Part shown: positions 1 through 6,125 of the stretch, in pieces
How positions within the stretch are numbered: position 1 is the first letter of the stretch
How the letters are laid out: each line of letters opens with the position of its first letter
Source of the DNA: an uncultured Bacteroidota bacterium
GTDB taxonomy: Bacteria; Bacteroidota; Bacteroidia; Bacteroidales; SZUA-534
Length of the DNA stretch: 6,444 nt
Assembly: GCA_937899145.1 (NCBI GenBank)
Contig: CALBPW010000510.1
Span: 1-6,444, forward strand
Reading direction: 5' to 3'
Translations under genes and position numbers: made by a program
Notes under the pieces: generated by a model
Databases searched by the model: none
Told to the model about the DNA's origin: nothing
What the model saw: only the letters and a program-made list of their open reading frames with translations

Positions 1-2
1 AT

Positions 3-344
3 CGCGTAAACCTTGCCGATGTTTCTTCCACTGGCAAAGCCCTACGCGATGCTATCCGACTCGAACGCCGCCTCGAACTCGCCTGTGAGGCCAACCGACT
101 CTACGACATTCGCCGCTGGACCGACGACAATGGCAAGAAAGTGGCTTGCAACCTCTTTGGTCCCAACGGTTCGTGGGTTAAGTACAACACTCAGGAATCC
201 ACCGACCCATTTGAGACCACTAACCTCATCGAGCCGCAGGACGAGGGCATCAACTTCATAGAGACCCGCGACCTACTTTTCCCGATTCCAAACACCGAAA
301 TCGTACAGAGCAACGGAATGTTGGAACAGAACCCCGGGTATTAA
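3..344 (+). CDS. SusD/RagB-family outer-membrane glycan-binding lipoprotein, C-terminal fragment
   Basis: This is the last 113 residues of a SusD-like protein; the start lies before the window and the reading frame is open from base 3 to a TAA at 342-344. SusD proteins are surface lipoproteins that cap a SusC-type TonB-dependent transporter and help bind and import oligosaccharides. The family is recognised from two C-terminal hallmarks: the helix ERRLELACEANRLYDIRRW, which matches the usual ERR-E-A-E--R--D-RRW pattern of RagB/SusD proteins, and the ending LFPIPNTEIVQSNGMLEQNP, matching the typical 'L-PIP--E----P-L-QNPGY' finish. The end is complete, with no frameshift. A GH30 gene begins 18 nt later on the same strand, so this is the usual PUL order (susC, susD, then enzymes); the expected susC would lie upstream, out of view. 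The family call is firm; the glycan bound cannot be read from this fragment. Confidence 0.93.
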   Translation, partial: RVNLADVSSTGKALRDAIRLERRLELACEANRLYDIRRWTDDNGKKVACNLFGPNGSWVKYNTQESTDPFETTNLIEPQDEGINFIETRDLLFPIPNTEIVQSNGMLEQNPGY

Positions 345-362
345 TTTTTAACACTTTTAAAC

Positions 363-2048
363 ATGAACAAAATAACTACAATCATATTGTCGGCGATGTT
401 GATTTCGGGTTTGATTGCCTGTGATGACGACGAAATAACGCCAAACGCATCCAACACCGCCAAAAGTCCCGAAGAAATTGCACAAGAAAACGAGGACAAC
501 AAGAACAACAACGACACCCCGTCAGAATGGAAAGTCGTGGAATCTTCATCAGAACGCGCCGACGACGAGTTCTCTGTAACTATCGACGCATCAAAGACAT
601 ACCAAACCATCGAAGGTTTTGGCGCGTCAGACTGTTGGCTCGGCGAGTACATCGGCACCAACTACAGCAGCAAGGACAAGATGGCAAAACTGCTTTTTAG
701 CCAGGACACATTGTCGGACGGCTCAGTGGAAGGCATCGGACTTTCGATGTGGCGTGTCAATCTCGGCGCGGGAAGTTACGAGCAAGGCGACGAGTCGGGC
801 ATCACAACCGCCGACCGCCGCGCCCAAAGCTACCTAACAGGCGGACAGTACGACTGGTCAAAATGCCCCGGTCAGCAGTATTTTATGCAGCAAGCCAAGA
901 AATACGGCGTTGAAAAAATGCTGATGTTCAGCAACTCGCCCATTGTGTCGTGTACAGACAACGGTCAGGCGCGTTCCGACAAGGGCGCATCCGCAAACAT
1001 CACCGACGAGGGCTATGACAAGTACGCCGAATACATCGCCGAAGTAACCAAACACTTTGATTCCGAGGGCATCCACATCGACTACATCAGCCCCGTCAAC
1101 GAGCCACAGTACAATTGGGAAGGACACGACCAGGAAGGTTCGGGCTGGCAAAACTCAGAAGTCGCGCGCCTTGTGAAGTCCATCGACTCCAAACTTGGCT
1201 CGCAGACCACAAAAATCGTTGTTCCAGAGGCTGGCGCGTGGGATTATCTATACGGCGGTTCTAATGCCGGTCGGTCAAACCAAATTGACGACTTTTTTGG
1301 CTCAGGCTCTGACAATTACATCGGCGACCTCTCGCACGTTGCCAAGGTGGCTTGTGCGCACAGTTATTGGATTGACCGCAACTGGGACCAGCTCCATAAC
1401 GTCCGCACATCTGCACTCACGGCTGCCGAAGGTGCTGGCATTGGACTTTGGCAGACAGAATGGTCGATGCTCGACGAGTACGGCGCAACCGAAGACTACG
1501 TTGGACTTGCCGATGCTAAGTACATGGACAACGCAATCTACCTCTCCAAGGTCATCTATGCCGACATGGTTTATGCCAACTGCGCGTCGTGGAGTTACTG
1601 GACAGTTTGGGGACAGGAGCGTTGGAGCCAGAAAAACCGTTTTTGGCTCATCAAACTCGGCGACAATGTGGCTGACTACGCCGAATGTTACAACGACATC
1701 ACCGTCGATAATCCGTGGGCAGACAATCCAAACCTCTATGTGCTTGGCAATTACAGCCGTTTTGTCCGTCCGGGCTACAAGCGTGTAGAACTCACTACCG
1801 CCACACCCGAAACATCGCTCTTTGCGTCGGCATACGTGTCGGGCGACGGCAACACACTCGTTGTGGTATATACAAACCAAACCGACAAAAAAATGCGCGT
1901 AAATCCCACTATTACAGGCTTTTCGGGTAACACGAAGTTTGTCCGCTACGTAACCACCGACACCGACAAGCTTGCCCGCACAAACTTCAGCGACGGAAAC
2001 ATCGTAATCCCTGCCAAATCTGTAACGACAATAGTATTAAGCAAATAG
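363..2048 (+). CDS. GH30-family glycoside hydrolase lipoprotein (endo-beta-1,6-galactanase-like), likely surface-exposed
   Basis: A 561-residue retaining glycosidase of family GH30. Seen: a lipoprotein signal peptide (hydrophobic residues 5-19, lipobox LIAC, lipidated Cys20), then DDDE and a low-complexity Asn/Glu/Asp linker to about residue 70. The catalytic domain starts at SKTYQTIEGFGASD (77-90), followed by GIGLSMWRVNLGAGS (124-138) with Arg131, the acid/base in VNEP (Glu247), QEGSGW (257-262), and the nucleophile in WQTEWSML (Glu366). The C-terminal beta domain carries NYSRFVRPG (463-471) and ends IPAKSVTTIVL. Both catalytic glutamates are present, so it should be active. GH30 enzymes combine a TIM barrel with a side beta-structure. 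The GFGAS, NEP and QTEW motifs resemble bacterial endo-beta-1,6-galactanase-like members, but the subfamily and substrate are inferred. Acidic residues directly after the lipid Cys are known surface-export signals in Bacteroidetes. Odd: the usual NSPP(W/Y) active-site loop reads NSPIVSC (191-197). The gene lies between susD and a second GH30 gene, probably in one operon. Confidence 0.92.
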   Translation: MNKITTIILSAMLISGLIACDDDEITPNASNTAKSPEEIAQENEDNKNNNDTPSEWKVVESSSERADDEFSVTIDASKTYQTIEGFGASDCWLGEYIGTNYSSKDKMAKLLFSQDTLSDGSVEGIGLSMWRVNLGAGSYEQGDESGITTADRRAQSYLTGGQYDWSKCPGQQYFMQQAKKYGVEKMLMFSNSPIVSCTDNGQARSDKGASANITDEGYDKYAEYIAEVTKHFDSEGIHIDYISPVNEPQYNWEGHDQEGSGWQNSEVARLVKSIDSKLGSQTTKIVVPEAGAWDYLYGGSNAGRSNQIDDFFGSGSDNYIGDLSHVAKVACAHSYWIDRNWDQLHNVRTSALTAAEGAGIGLWQTEWSMLDEYGATEDYVGLADAKYMDNAIYLSKVIYADMVYANCASWSYWTVWGQERWSQKNRFWLIKLGDNVADYAECYNDITVDNPWADNPNLYVLGNYSRFVRPGYKRVELTTATPETSLFASAYVSGDGNTLVVVYTNQTDKKMRVNPTITGFSGNTKFVRYVTTDTDKLARTNFSDGNIVIPAKSVTTIVLSK

Positions 2049-2050
2049 CT

Positions 2051-3538
2051 ATGAAACGTTACCTATTAATATCCTTGCTGCTTGCTGGTTGCGCGGTTGA
2101 CAACAGTCCGTCAATCAGCATCGACAGCAGCAAGACTTATCAGACGATAGACGGTTTTGGAGCGTCAGACGCATGGACTATCCAATTTTCCGACAAGTGG
2201 CCAGCGGAAACCGTTGAGCGCGCCGCCGACCTGCTTTTCTCTCAGGACAAGGGCATCGGATTGAGCATTTGGAGGTTCAACCTCGGCGCAGGCAGCACTT
2301 ATCAAGGCGATGATGCACAAATACAACCGATGACACGCACCGAATGTTTCCTCATGCCGGACGGCTCGTGGGACTTCGACAAGCAGAAGGCGCAAGTTGA
2401 TTTTATGAAGATGGCGAAAGAGCGTGGTGTCAACACTTTCATCGCCTTCCTCAACTCGCCGCCCGTGTATTTCACTCAAAATGGCCTCGCCACCAACACG
2501 GGACGCGGCGGCGACTTCAACCTCAAGCCTGAATGTTATGGCAAGTTTGCGGATTATATGGCAAAATCGGCGAAAGGACTTGCTGAAAATCATGGCATAG
2601 ACATTGATTATATCTGCCCTGTGAACGAACCCGACGGACATTGGAACTGGCAAGGTCCAAAGCAGGAAGGCTCGCCAGCCACAAATGCCGAGATTGCGCA
2701 TATCACACGCGAACTCGACGAGGCTCTCACGCGCGAGAATCTCGATACAAAAATCCTTGTAAACGAATCGTCCGACTACCGCGCAATGGTTTCCACGCAT
2801 CAGACCGATGCGGACAGAGGTTTTGCCATACAAACGCTGTTCAATGCCGACAGCGCGTCCAATGTCGTCGGACTTAAGCACGTGGAAAAACTTATTGCTG
2901 GTCATGGCTATTGGACTAACACGCCGCTCGACTTCCTGCGCACAATGCGAGAGAATCTTAACGACACGCTTACGAAATTTGGCGTAAAGTTTTGGATGAC
3001 AGAGCAGTGCATCATGGGCAACGACGAGGAAATCGGCGGCGGCCAGCATTTTGACACGACGATGAAGACTGCCTTGTATGTCGCACGGTGTATCCACCAC
3101 GACTTGGTTTTTGCCAATGCGTCGAGCTGGCAGTGGTGGCGCGCTATTGGTGAGGACTACAGAGATGGCTTGTTGGAGGATTTTGGCGAGGAGACGATTG
3201 AAACTGGCAAACTCGTTGACAGCCGTCTGCTGTGGTGCATGGGCAATTACAGCCGTTTTGTGCGTCCCGGCGCGGTGCGTGTCGGCGTAAGTGTCGACAG
3301 ACTCGACTCAGCCACCGATTCAACGTCAATCATGGCATCTGCATACCGCAATATTGACGGTTCGATTGTGTGTGTAATTATCAATTATTCCGACACCGAC
3401 CATGAGTACAGCATTGACGGCATCAAACCAAAAACGATGTACGTAACCTCCGACGAATCAGGCTTTAAACTTAAACCCATAGAACTTTCGGGCAAGAAAG
3501 TCACGATACCTGCGCGCAGCGTGGTGACGTTGAAGTAA
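2051..3538 (+). CDS. GH30-family glycoside hydrolase lipoprotein (second of tandem pair), possibly periplasmic
   Basis: A 495-residue GH30 enzyme, starting 2 nt after the stop of the previous GH30 gene, so translation may be coupled. Seen: a short lipoprotein signal peptide with lipobox LAGC (Cys14), almost no linker, then SKTYQTIDGFGASDAW (27-42), GIGLSIWRFNLGAGS (68-82), NSPPVYFTQNG (135-145), acid/base Glu193 in VNEP, a tryptophan-rich loop with QEGSP (205-209), nucleophile Glu318 in WMTEQ, SSWQWW (358-363), and the C-terminal beta domain with NYSRFVRPG (399-407) ending IPARSVVTLK. The full GH30 architecture is present. The NSPP loop is the ordinary form, unlike that of the upstream gene. 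The residues after Cys14 (AVDNSP) lack the acidic run of the first enzyme, which suggests, but does not prove, retention on the periplasmic side. The two proteins share fold motifs but differ widely between them, so this is an old paralogue pair. Substrate is uncertain; beta-1,6-galactan is my best guess. Confidence 0.92.
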   Translation: MKRYLLISLLLAGCAVDNSPSISIDSSKTYQTIDGFGASDAWTIQFSDKWPAETVERAADLLFSQDKGIGLSIWRFNLGAGSTYQGDDAQIQPMTRTECFLMPDGSWDFDKQKAQVDFMKMAKERGVNTFIAFLNSPPVYFTQNGLATNTGRGGDFNLKPECYGKFADYMAKSAKGLAENHGIDIDYICPVNEPDGHWNWQGPKQEGSPATNAEIAHITRELDEALTRENLDTKILVNESSDYRAMVSTHQTDADRGFAIQTLFNADSASNVVGLKHVEKLIAGHGYWTNTPLDFLRTMRENLNDTLTKFGVKFWMTEQCIMGNDEEIGGGQHFDTTMKTALYVARCIHHDLVFANASSWQWWRAIGEDYRDGLLEDFGEETIETGKLVDSRLLWCMGNYSRFVRPGAVRVGVSVDRLDSATDSTSIMASAYRNIDGSIVCVIINYSDTDHEYSIDGIKPKTMYVTSDESGFKLKPIELSGKKVTIPARSVVTLK

Positions 3539-3588
3539 CAACACTAAAAAAGTGCAATATGCCAACAATGATACTTTTTGAGGTGTTG
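3539..3588 (+). repeat. Imperfect inverted repeat directly after the PUL stop codon
   Basis: It begins on the first base after the TAA of the second GH30 gene. Arm CAACACTAAAAAAGT (3539-3553) faces ACTTTTTGAGGTGTTG (3573-3588) across a 19-nt loop: 6 bp CAACAC/GTGTTG, a small internal loop, then 7 bp AAAAAGT/ACTTTTT. It has no T-run after it, so it is not itself a standard terminator. It may be a 3' mRNA hairpin or a DNA-level palindrome; function unknown. Confidence 0.55.
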
Positions 3589-3601
3589 AATTTTGGCTGA
3601 A

Positions 3602-3613
3602 GATAATATTATC
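3602..3613. repeat. 12-bp perfect palindrome GATAATATTATC
   Basis: GATAATATTATC is its own reverse complement. It sits between the inverted repeat after the GH30 operon and the terminator. It is AT-rich, so chance is a real possibility, and its position downstream of both convergent operons makes an operator role unlikely. Confidence 0.4.
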
Positions 3614-3630
3614 GAATCTAATTTTCATTG

Positions 3631-3660
3631 GGCGCGGAGCAATTGCAACGCGCCTTTTTT
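3631..3660 (+). terminator. Rho-independent terminator of the SusD-GH30-GH30 operon
   Basis: GGCGCG (3631-3636) pairs perfectly with CGCGCC (3649-3654) around a 12-nt loop that contains the self-complementary GCAATTGC, followed at once by six T (3655-3660). It is the only GC-rich block in an AT-rich gap. Read on the - strand the same hairpin has no T-run, so it serves the + strand operon and not the convergent WYL gene. Confidence 0.85.
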
Positions 3661-3707
3661 CGTTATTTATTTCGCAAATTTTGGTTTCTATCTGTTTTTT
3701 TTTAATT

Positions 3708-4715
3708 CTAATATTGCCTTATCATCTTTTCAACCTCATTTTTCATCCAACGCACCACAACATAGGGCGAAATCACTTTTAATCCAGCACCATAACTCAA
3801 AAACACTGAAAATAATTCATAATTTATAACAACATATATTCTAAACTCGCACGAACCGTCAGGATTCTCCTTTATGAGTTTTTGAGAATGATGTATTGGC
3901 TTGGTTTTGATGTAATTGGCTTGTTCCTTAGATGCCCAAAAGTAGATTCTACGCGGATAACTTTTTAACGATGTACTTACTCCAATAACATTGTCAAAAA
4001 AATGCTCGGAATCAAAATCTGGATTTTCAACGAACTCTATATCAACGGGTTCGATACTATTGATGCGGTCTAAGGCGAGATTATACACTTGTGCCGAATC
4101 GGGCTTGGAACCAAACACAAACCAACGGTTGCGAAACTCTTTCAAAAGGTATGGAAAGAAAATAATTTCGGTGGGTTCGTCGGCGTTAAACGATTGATAC
4201 ACAATCTTCAACGTCTGATGATTGTCGATATGCCGATAGAGCGGCGAAAGCAATTCCAAACCTTTCAAATCCTTGACGCTATCGAAATGGATAATCGGTT
4301 TGCGTTTATTGAGACCCATGGCAAGGCTGTCGTCGAGCCGTCCGATTACATCATCAAACTTATTAAATTGCTCAAAATCTGACAATTGCCTTAACATATC
4401 GGTAGCCTCTCGAATTACATCATAATCGTTTTGAGATAGTGGCATTTTGGTAATACTGTATTCGGGATCCGAGTATCTATAATACTTGTTGTCATAAACT
4501 TCGATGGGCGCATTGTAGCCGAGTTTGTCGCTGCGCATTATCTGAATGTCGCTTTGGACGGTGCGCATAGAGACACCTTTGGTGATGCCCTCGCAGTCGT
4601 AAAGAGCGTTGCAACAAGCATCCACCAAATCATCAATTGTCCAACGCCGATACTTGTTTCTCAGGCAGTTGTCGATGGTTTTGTAACGAATTAATGCATT
4701 TTTATTGGCCGGCAT
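3708..4715 (-). CDS. WYL-domain transcriptional regulator with N-terminal helix-turn-helix
   Basis: A 335-residue protein. The start is the ATG at 4715-4713, giving MPANKNALIRYKTIDNCL, a beginning common to Bacteroidetes WYL proteins; a TTG 21 nt upstream is less likely. Residues 1 to about 65 form a DNA-binding region, with a likely recognition segment SMRTVQSDIQIMR (49-61). The WYL domain covers about 152-225 with LELLSPLYRHI and FPYLLKEFRNRWFVFGS (187-203), where the name-giving W-Y-L triad is W-F-V (198-200) in a well-kept RNRW context. A C-terminal WCX-like segment follows (about 255-335), with LSYGAGLKVISP (306-317). WYL proteins are ligand-controlled transcription factors; the WYL domains of PafBC and DriD respond to single-stranded DNA. 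The gene lies 33 nt downstream of rtcB on the same strand with no promoter in the gap, so it is probably co-transcribed and may control the operon. That regulatory role is inferred. Confidence 0.9.
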   Translation of the reverse strand: MPANKNALIRYKTIDNCLRNKYRRWTIDDLVDACCNALYDCEGITKGVSMRTVQSDIQIMRSDKLGYNAPIEVYDNKYYRYSDPEYSITKMPLSQNDYDVIREATDMLRQLSDFEQFNKFDDVIGRLDDSLAMGLNKRKPIIHFDSVKDLKGLELLSPLYRHIDNHQTLKIVYQSFNADEPTEIIFFPYLLKEFRNRWFVFGSKPDSAQVYNLALDRINSIEPVDIEFVENPDFDSEHFFDNVIGVSTSLKSYPRRIYFWASKEQANYIKTKPIHHSQKLIKENPDGSCEFRIYVVINYELFSVFLSYGAGLKVISPYVVVRWMKNEVEKMIRQY

Positions 4716-4724
4716 AGCAATATG

Positions 4725-4738
4725 TTTTTGTAGCAAAA
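4725..4738. promoter_or_regulatory. Candidate regulator site A, in front of the WYL gene
   Basis: TTTTTGTAGCAAAA is a pseudo-palindrome (TTTTG-TAG-CAAAA). It ends 10 nt upstream of the WYL start codon, in the rtcB-WYL gap. It shares the 9-mer GTAGCAAAA with site C in the rtcB promoter. It could be an autoregulatory site, or chance in AT-rich DNA. Confidence 0.3.
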
Positions 4739-4748
4739 TTAAGAAAAA

Positions 4749-5972
4749 TTATTCATCACCAGCTTTAAAATTAAAAATCGGTTTTATAACCTTAACAACG
4801 TCAGCAGTCGGGGAAATATTGTTGACAATGTCGTCCATAGTTTTGTATGCCATCGGAGCCTCGTCAATAGTATCAAGGTTGACGGTGGTGGAATAGATTC
4901 CTGCCATTTCCGCCTTAAAATCTTTCAAATTAAGTATTTTTTTTGCTTGACGACGGCTCATAATTCTGCCTGCACCGTGCGGAGCGGAATAGTTCCAATC
5001 TTCGTTGCCTTTGCCAATACAAATCAAACTGCCATCACGCATATTGATGGGTATCAGGAGTTTCTCGCCGTTTTGAGCACTCACAGCACCTTTGCGCAGT
5101 ATCAGATTGTTGATGTCGATGTAGTTGTGAATTGTGGTGAACTGTTCCGAAATCTCGTTTTCAGCGATGCCGAGACCTTTGAGAATTTCGTCCATCATCG
5201 CTTTGCGATTCATCATAGCAAAATGCTGCATTATGCCCATATCGTTGATGTAATCATCAAACAATGAGCCGCTTACATACGCCAAATCTTTGGGTATTGT
5301 GGTGAGAATCTGACTTTTCATCTCCGAAAGACGCTCTTGAATGTCGTTTTGACGCCCTTCGGCTTTGAGTTGGAGAATCAATTCGTCCAAATCCTTTTTC
5401 TGATTGTGATTCAATTGTTTCCACGCCTCCTCTTGATAATATTCGGCGATTTCCAAACCGGCGTGACGGCTTCCCGAATGTACCACAATATAAAGGTTGC
5501 CATCGTCGTCGCGGTCTGCCTCTATAAAATGGTTGCCCCCACCAAGTGTGCCAACGCTACGTATTGCGCGCGATTTGTTGTATTTGCCACAAATTTTATT
5601 AAAATCAACATCTTGGGCATACGGATGCGGTTCTTTACGAACATCGTAGCCACTTGGAATATTTTTGCGGATTACCGAATCTAATAACGCTGGATTGAAC
5701 GATTCTGCCGCCTTGCTTCCAGCCTTAAACATCACCGTCTCCATGCCGCAGCCGATGTCAACGCCCACGAGATTTGGTACAATTTTATCAGTAATGGTCA
5801 TTGTTGTGCCAATAGTACAGCCCGCACCCGCATGTACGTCGGGCATAAGGCGGATTTTTGCACCCGTGGTGAACTCTTGGTTACAAAGCGTTTCAATCTG
5901 TTTGGCGGATGTTTCGTCGAGATTATCGGTAAAAACCTTCGCCGTGTTGTATTTTCCAATTATCTCTTTCAT
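4749..5972 (-). CDS. rtcB: RtcB-family tRNA/RNA-splicing ligase
   Basis: A 407-residue protein, matching the roughly 400-residue bacterial RtcB size. RtcB joins RNA 2',3'-cyclic-phosphate (or 3'-phosphate) ends to 5'-OH ends in the cytoplasm, using GTP and Mn2+ through a GMP-histidine intermediate. Seen: MPDVHAGAGCTIG (43-55), metal-site GVDIGCGM (70-77; Asp72, Cys75), GGGNHFIE (144-151; His148), VVHSGSRH (163-170; His165), IHNYID (281-286; His282), and SAPHGAGR (329-336) with His332 as the expected guanylated residue. All key residues are present, so it should be active. Residues about 180-225 form a charged, helical insertion. The start is the ATG at 5972-5970 (MKEIIGKYNTAKVFTDN); the reading frame stays open 37 codons further up, but that part is Phe/Lys-rich and encoded by A/T runs, so I exclude it. 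It leads a two-gene operon with a WYL regulator. No prfH or rtcA is visible in the window. Confidence 0.96.
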   Translation of the reverse strand: MKEIIGKYNTAKVFTDNLDETSAKQIETLCNQEFTTGAKIRLMPDVHAGAGCTIGTTMTITDKIVPNLVGVDIGCGMETVMFKAGSKAAESFNPALLDSVIRKNIPSGYDVRKEPHPYAQDVDFNKICGKYNKSRAIRSVGTLGGGNHFIEADRDDDGNLYIVVHSGSRHAGLEIAEYYQEEAWKQLNHNQKKDLDELILQLKAEGRQNDIQERLSEMKSQILTTIPKDLAYVSGSLFDDYINDMGIMQHFAMMNRKAMMDEILKGLGIAENEISEQFTTIHNYIDINNLILRKGAVSAQNGEKLLIPINMRDGSLICIGKGNEDWNYSAPHGAGRIMSRRQAKKILNLKDFKAEMAGIYSTTVNLDTIDEAPMAYKTMDDIVNNISPTADVVKVIKPIFNFKAGDE

Positions 5973-5987
5973 TTTTGTTTTTTTTGA

Positions 5988-6002
5988 TTTTACGCTACAA
6001 AA
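5988..6002. promoter_or_regulatory. Candidate regulator site B at the predicted rtcB transcription start
   Basis: Read on the - strand it is TTTTGTAGCGTAAAA, with TTTT/AAAA ends around a GTAGC core like that of sites A and C. It lies just downstream of the candidate -7 element, where a bound protein would block transcription. The GCTAC here (5994-5998) is also inverted relative to the GTAGC of site C (6031-6035), 32 nt apart. Confidence 0.3.
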
Positions 6003-6008
6003 CAAAAA

Positions 6009-6038
6009 CAGAGATATGAAATGTATTTGCGTAGCAAA
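6009..6038 (-). promoter_or_regulatory. Candidate Bacteroidetes-type promoter for rtcB
   Basis: On the - strand, TTTG (6038-6035) is followed after 18 nt by TATCTCTG (6016-6009), which fits the Bacteroidetes -7 consensus TAnnTTTG at five of six fixed positions; TTTG fits the -33 element. Transcription would start near 6002, leaving a leader of about 30 nt before the rtcB ATG at 5972. A long T-tract lies just upstream and might help polymerase binding. Not tested; AT-rich DNA gives such matches easily. Confidence 0.35.
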
Positions 6039-6039
6039 A
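6026..6039. promoter_or_regulatory. Candidate regulator site C overlapping the rtcB -33 element
   Basis: TTTGCGTAGCAAAA contains the perfect arms TTTGC and GCAAA around GTA. It covers the candidate -33 TTTG and shares GTAGCAAAA with site A. Sites B and C together flank the predicted -7 element, an arrangement typical of repression. Confidence 0.32.
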
Positions 6040-6070
6040 AAAAAAAATAAAAAAATCCTCGTTTTACGAG
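6036..6070 (-). terminator. Leftward intrinsic terminator downstream of the GH2 gene
   Basis: On the - strand CTCGT (6070-6066) pairs with ACGAG (6062-6058) around a 3-nt loop. GA and then a T-rich tract follow: seven T, one A, twelve T (6055-6036). The stem is short but the T-tract is very long. It most simply ends GH2 transcription before rtcB. It overlaps the candidate rtcB -33 element. Confidence 0.6.
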
Positions 6071-6087
6071 CATTGCAGCTCACAAAT

Positions 6088-6103
6088 CAAGGAGCAATCC
6101 TTG
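6088..6103. repeat. Small hairpin CAAGG-N6-CCTTG in the GH2-rtcB gap
   Basis: A 5-bp perfect stem, CAAGG (6088-6092) and CCTTG (6099-6103), with loop AGCAAT. Its bases overlap GAGC (6092-6095), which can pair instead with GCTC (6078-6081). It is one of several hairpins that cannot all form at once ahead of rtcB. Confidence 0.4.
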
Positions 6104-6125
6104 TTATTTATGATATATGTCGTTT

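Noticed and set aside
1302..1880. 192-codon open frame antisense to the first GH30 gene
   Set aside because: A shadow of the real gene; the protein has no recognisable domain and no separate leader.
2165..3100. 311-codon open frame antisense to the second GH30 gene
   Set aside because: It lies wholly inside a gene with clear catalytic motifs, and its protein is Cys/Arg/Val-rich with no family likeness. Long antisense frames are common opposite GC-biased codons.
3593..3829. 78-codon + strand open frame after the GH30 operon
   Set aside because: It uses a TTG start, runs through the terminator and into the 3' end of the WYL gene, and its protein looks like translated AT-rich spacer.
4716..4736. 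TTG start adding seven residues to the WYL protein
   Set aside because: The ATG at 4715 gives the usual family N-terminus, and TTG is a rare start.
5337..5684. 115-codon + strand open frame inside rtcB
   Set aside because: Antisense to well-conserved RtcB motifs; no likeness to a known protein.
5973..6083. 37-residue N-terminal extension of RtcB
   Set aside because: It starts on GTG and consists of Phe/Lys stretches from A/T runs and a terminator. The ATG at 5972 gives the normal RtcB length and N-terminus. The hydrophobic stretch is not a believable signal peptide for a cytoplasmic ligase.
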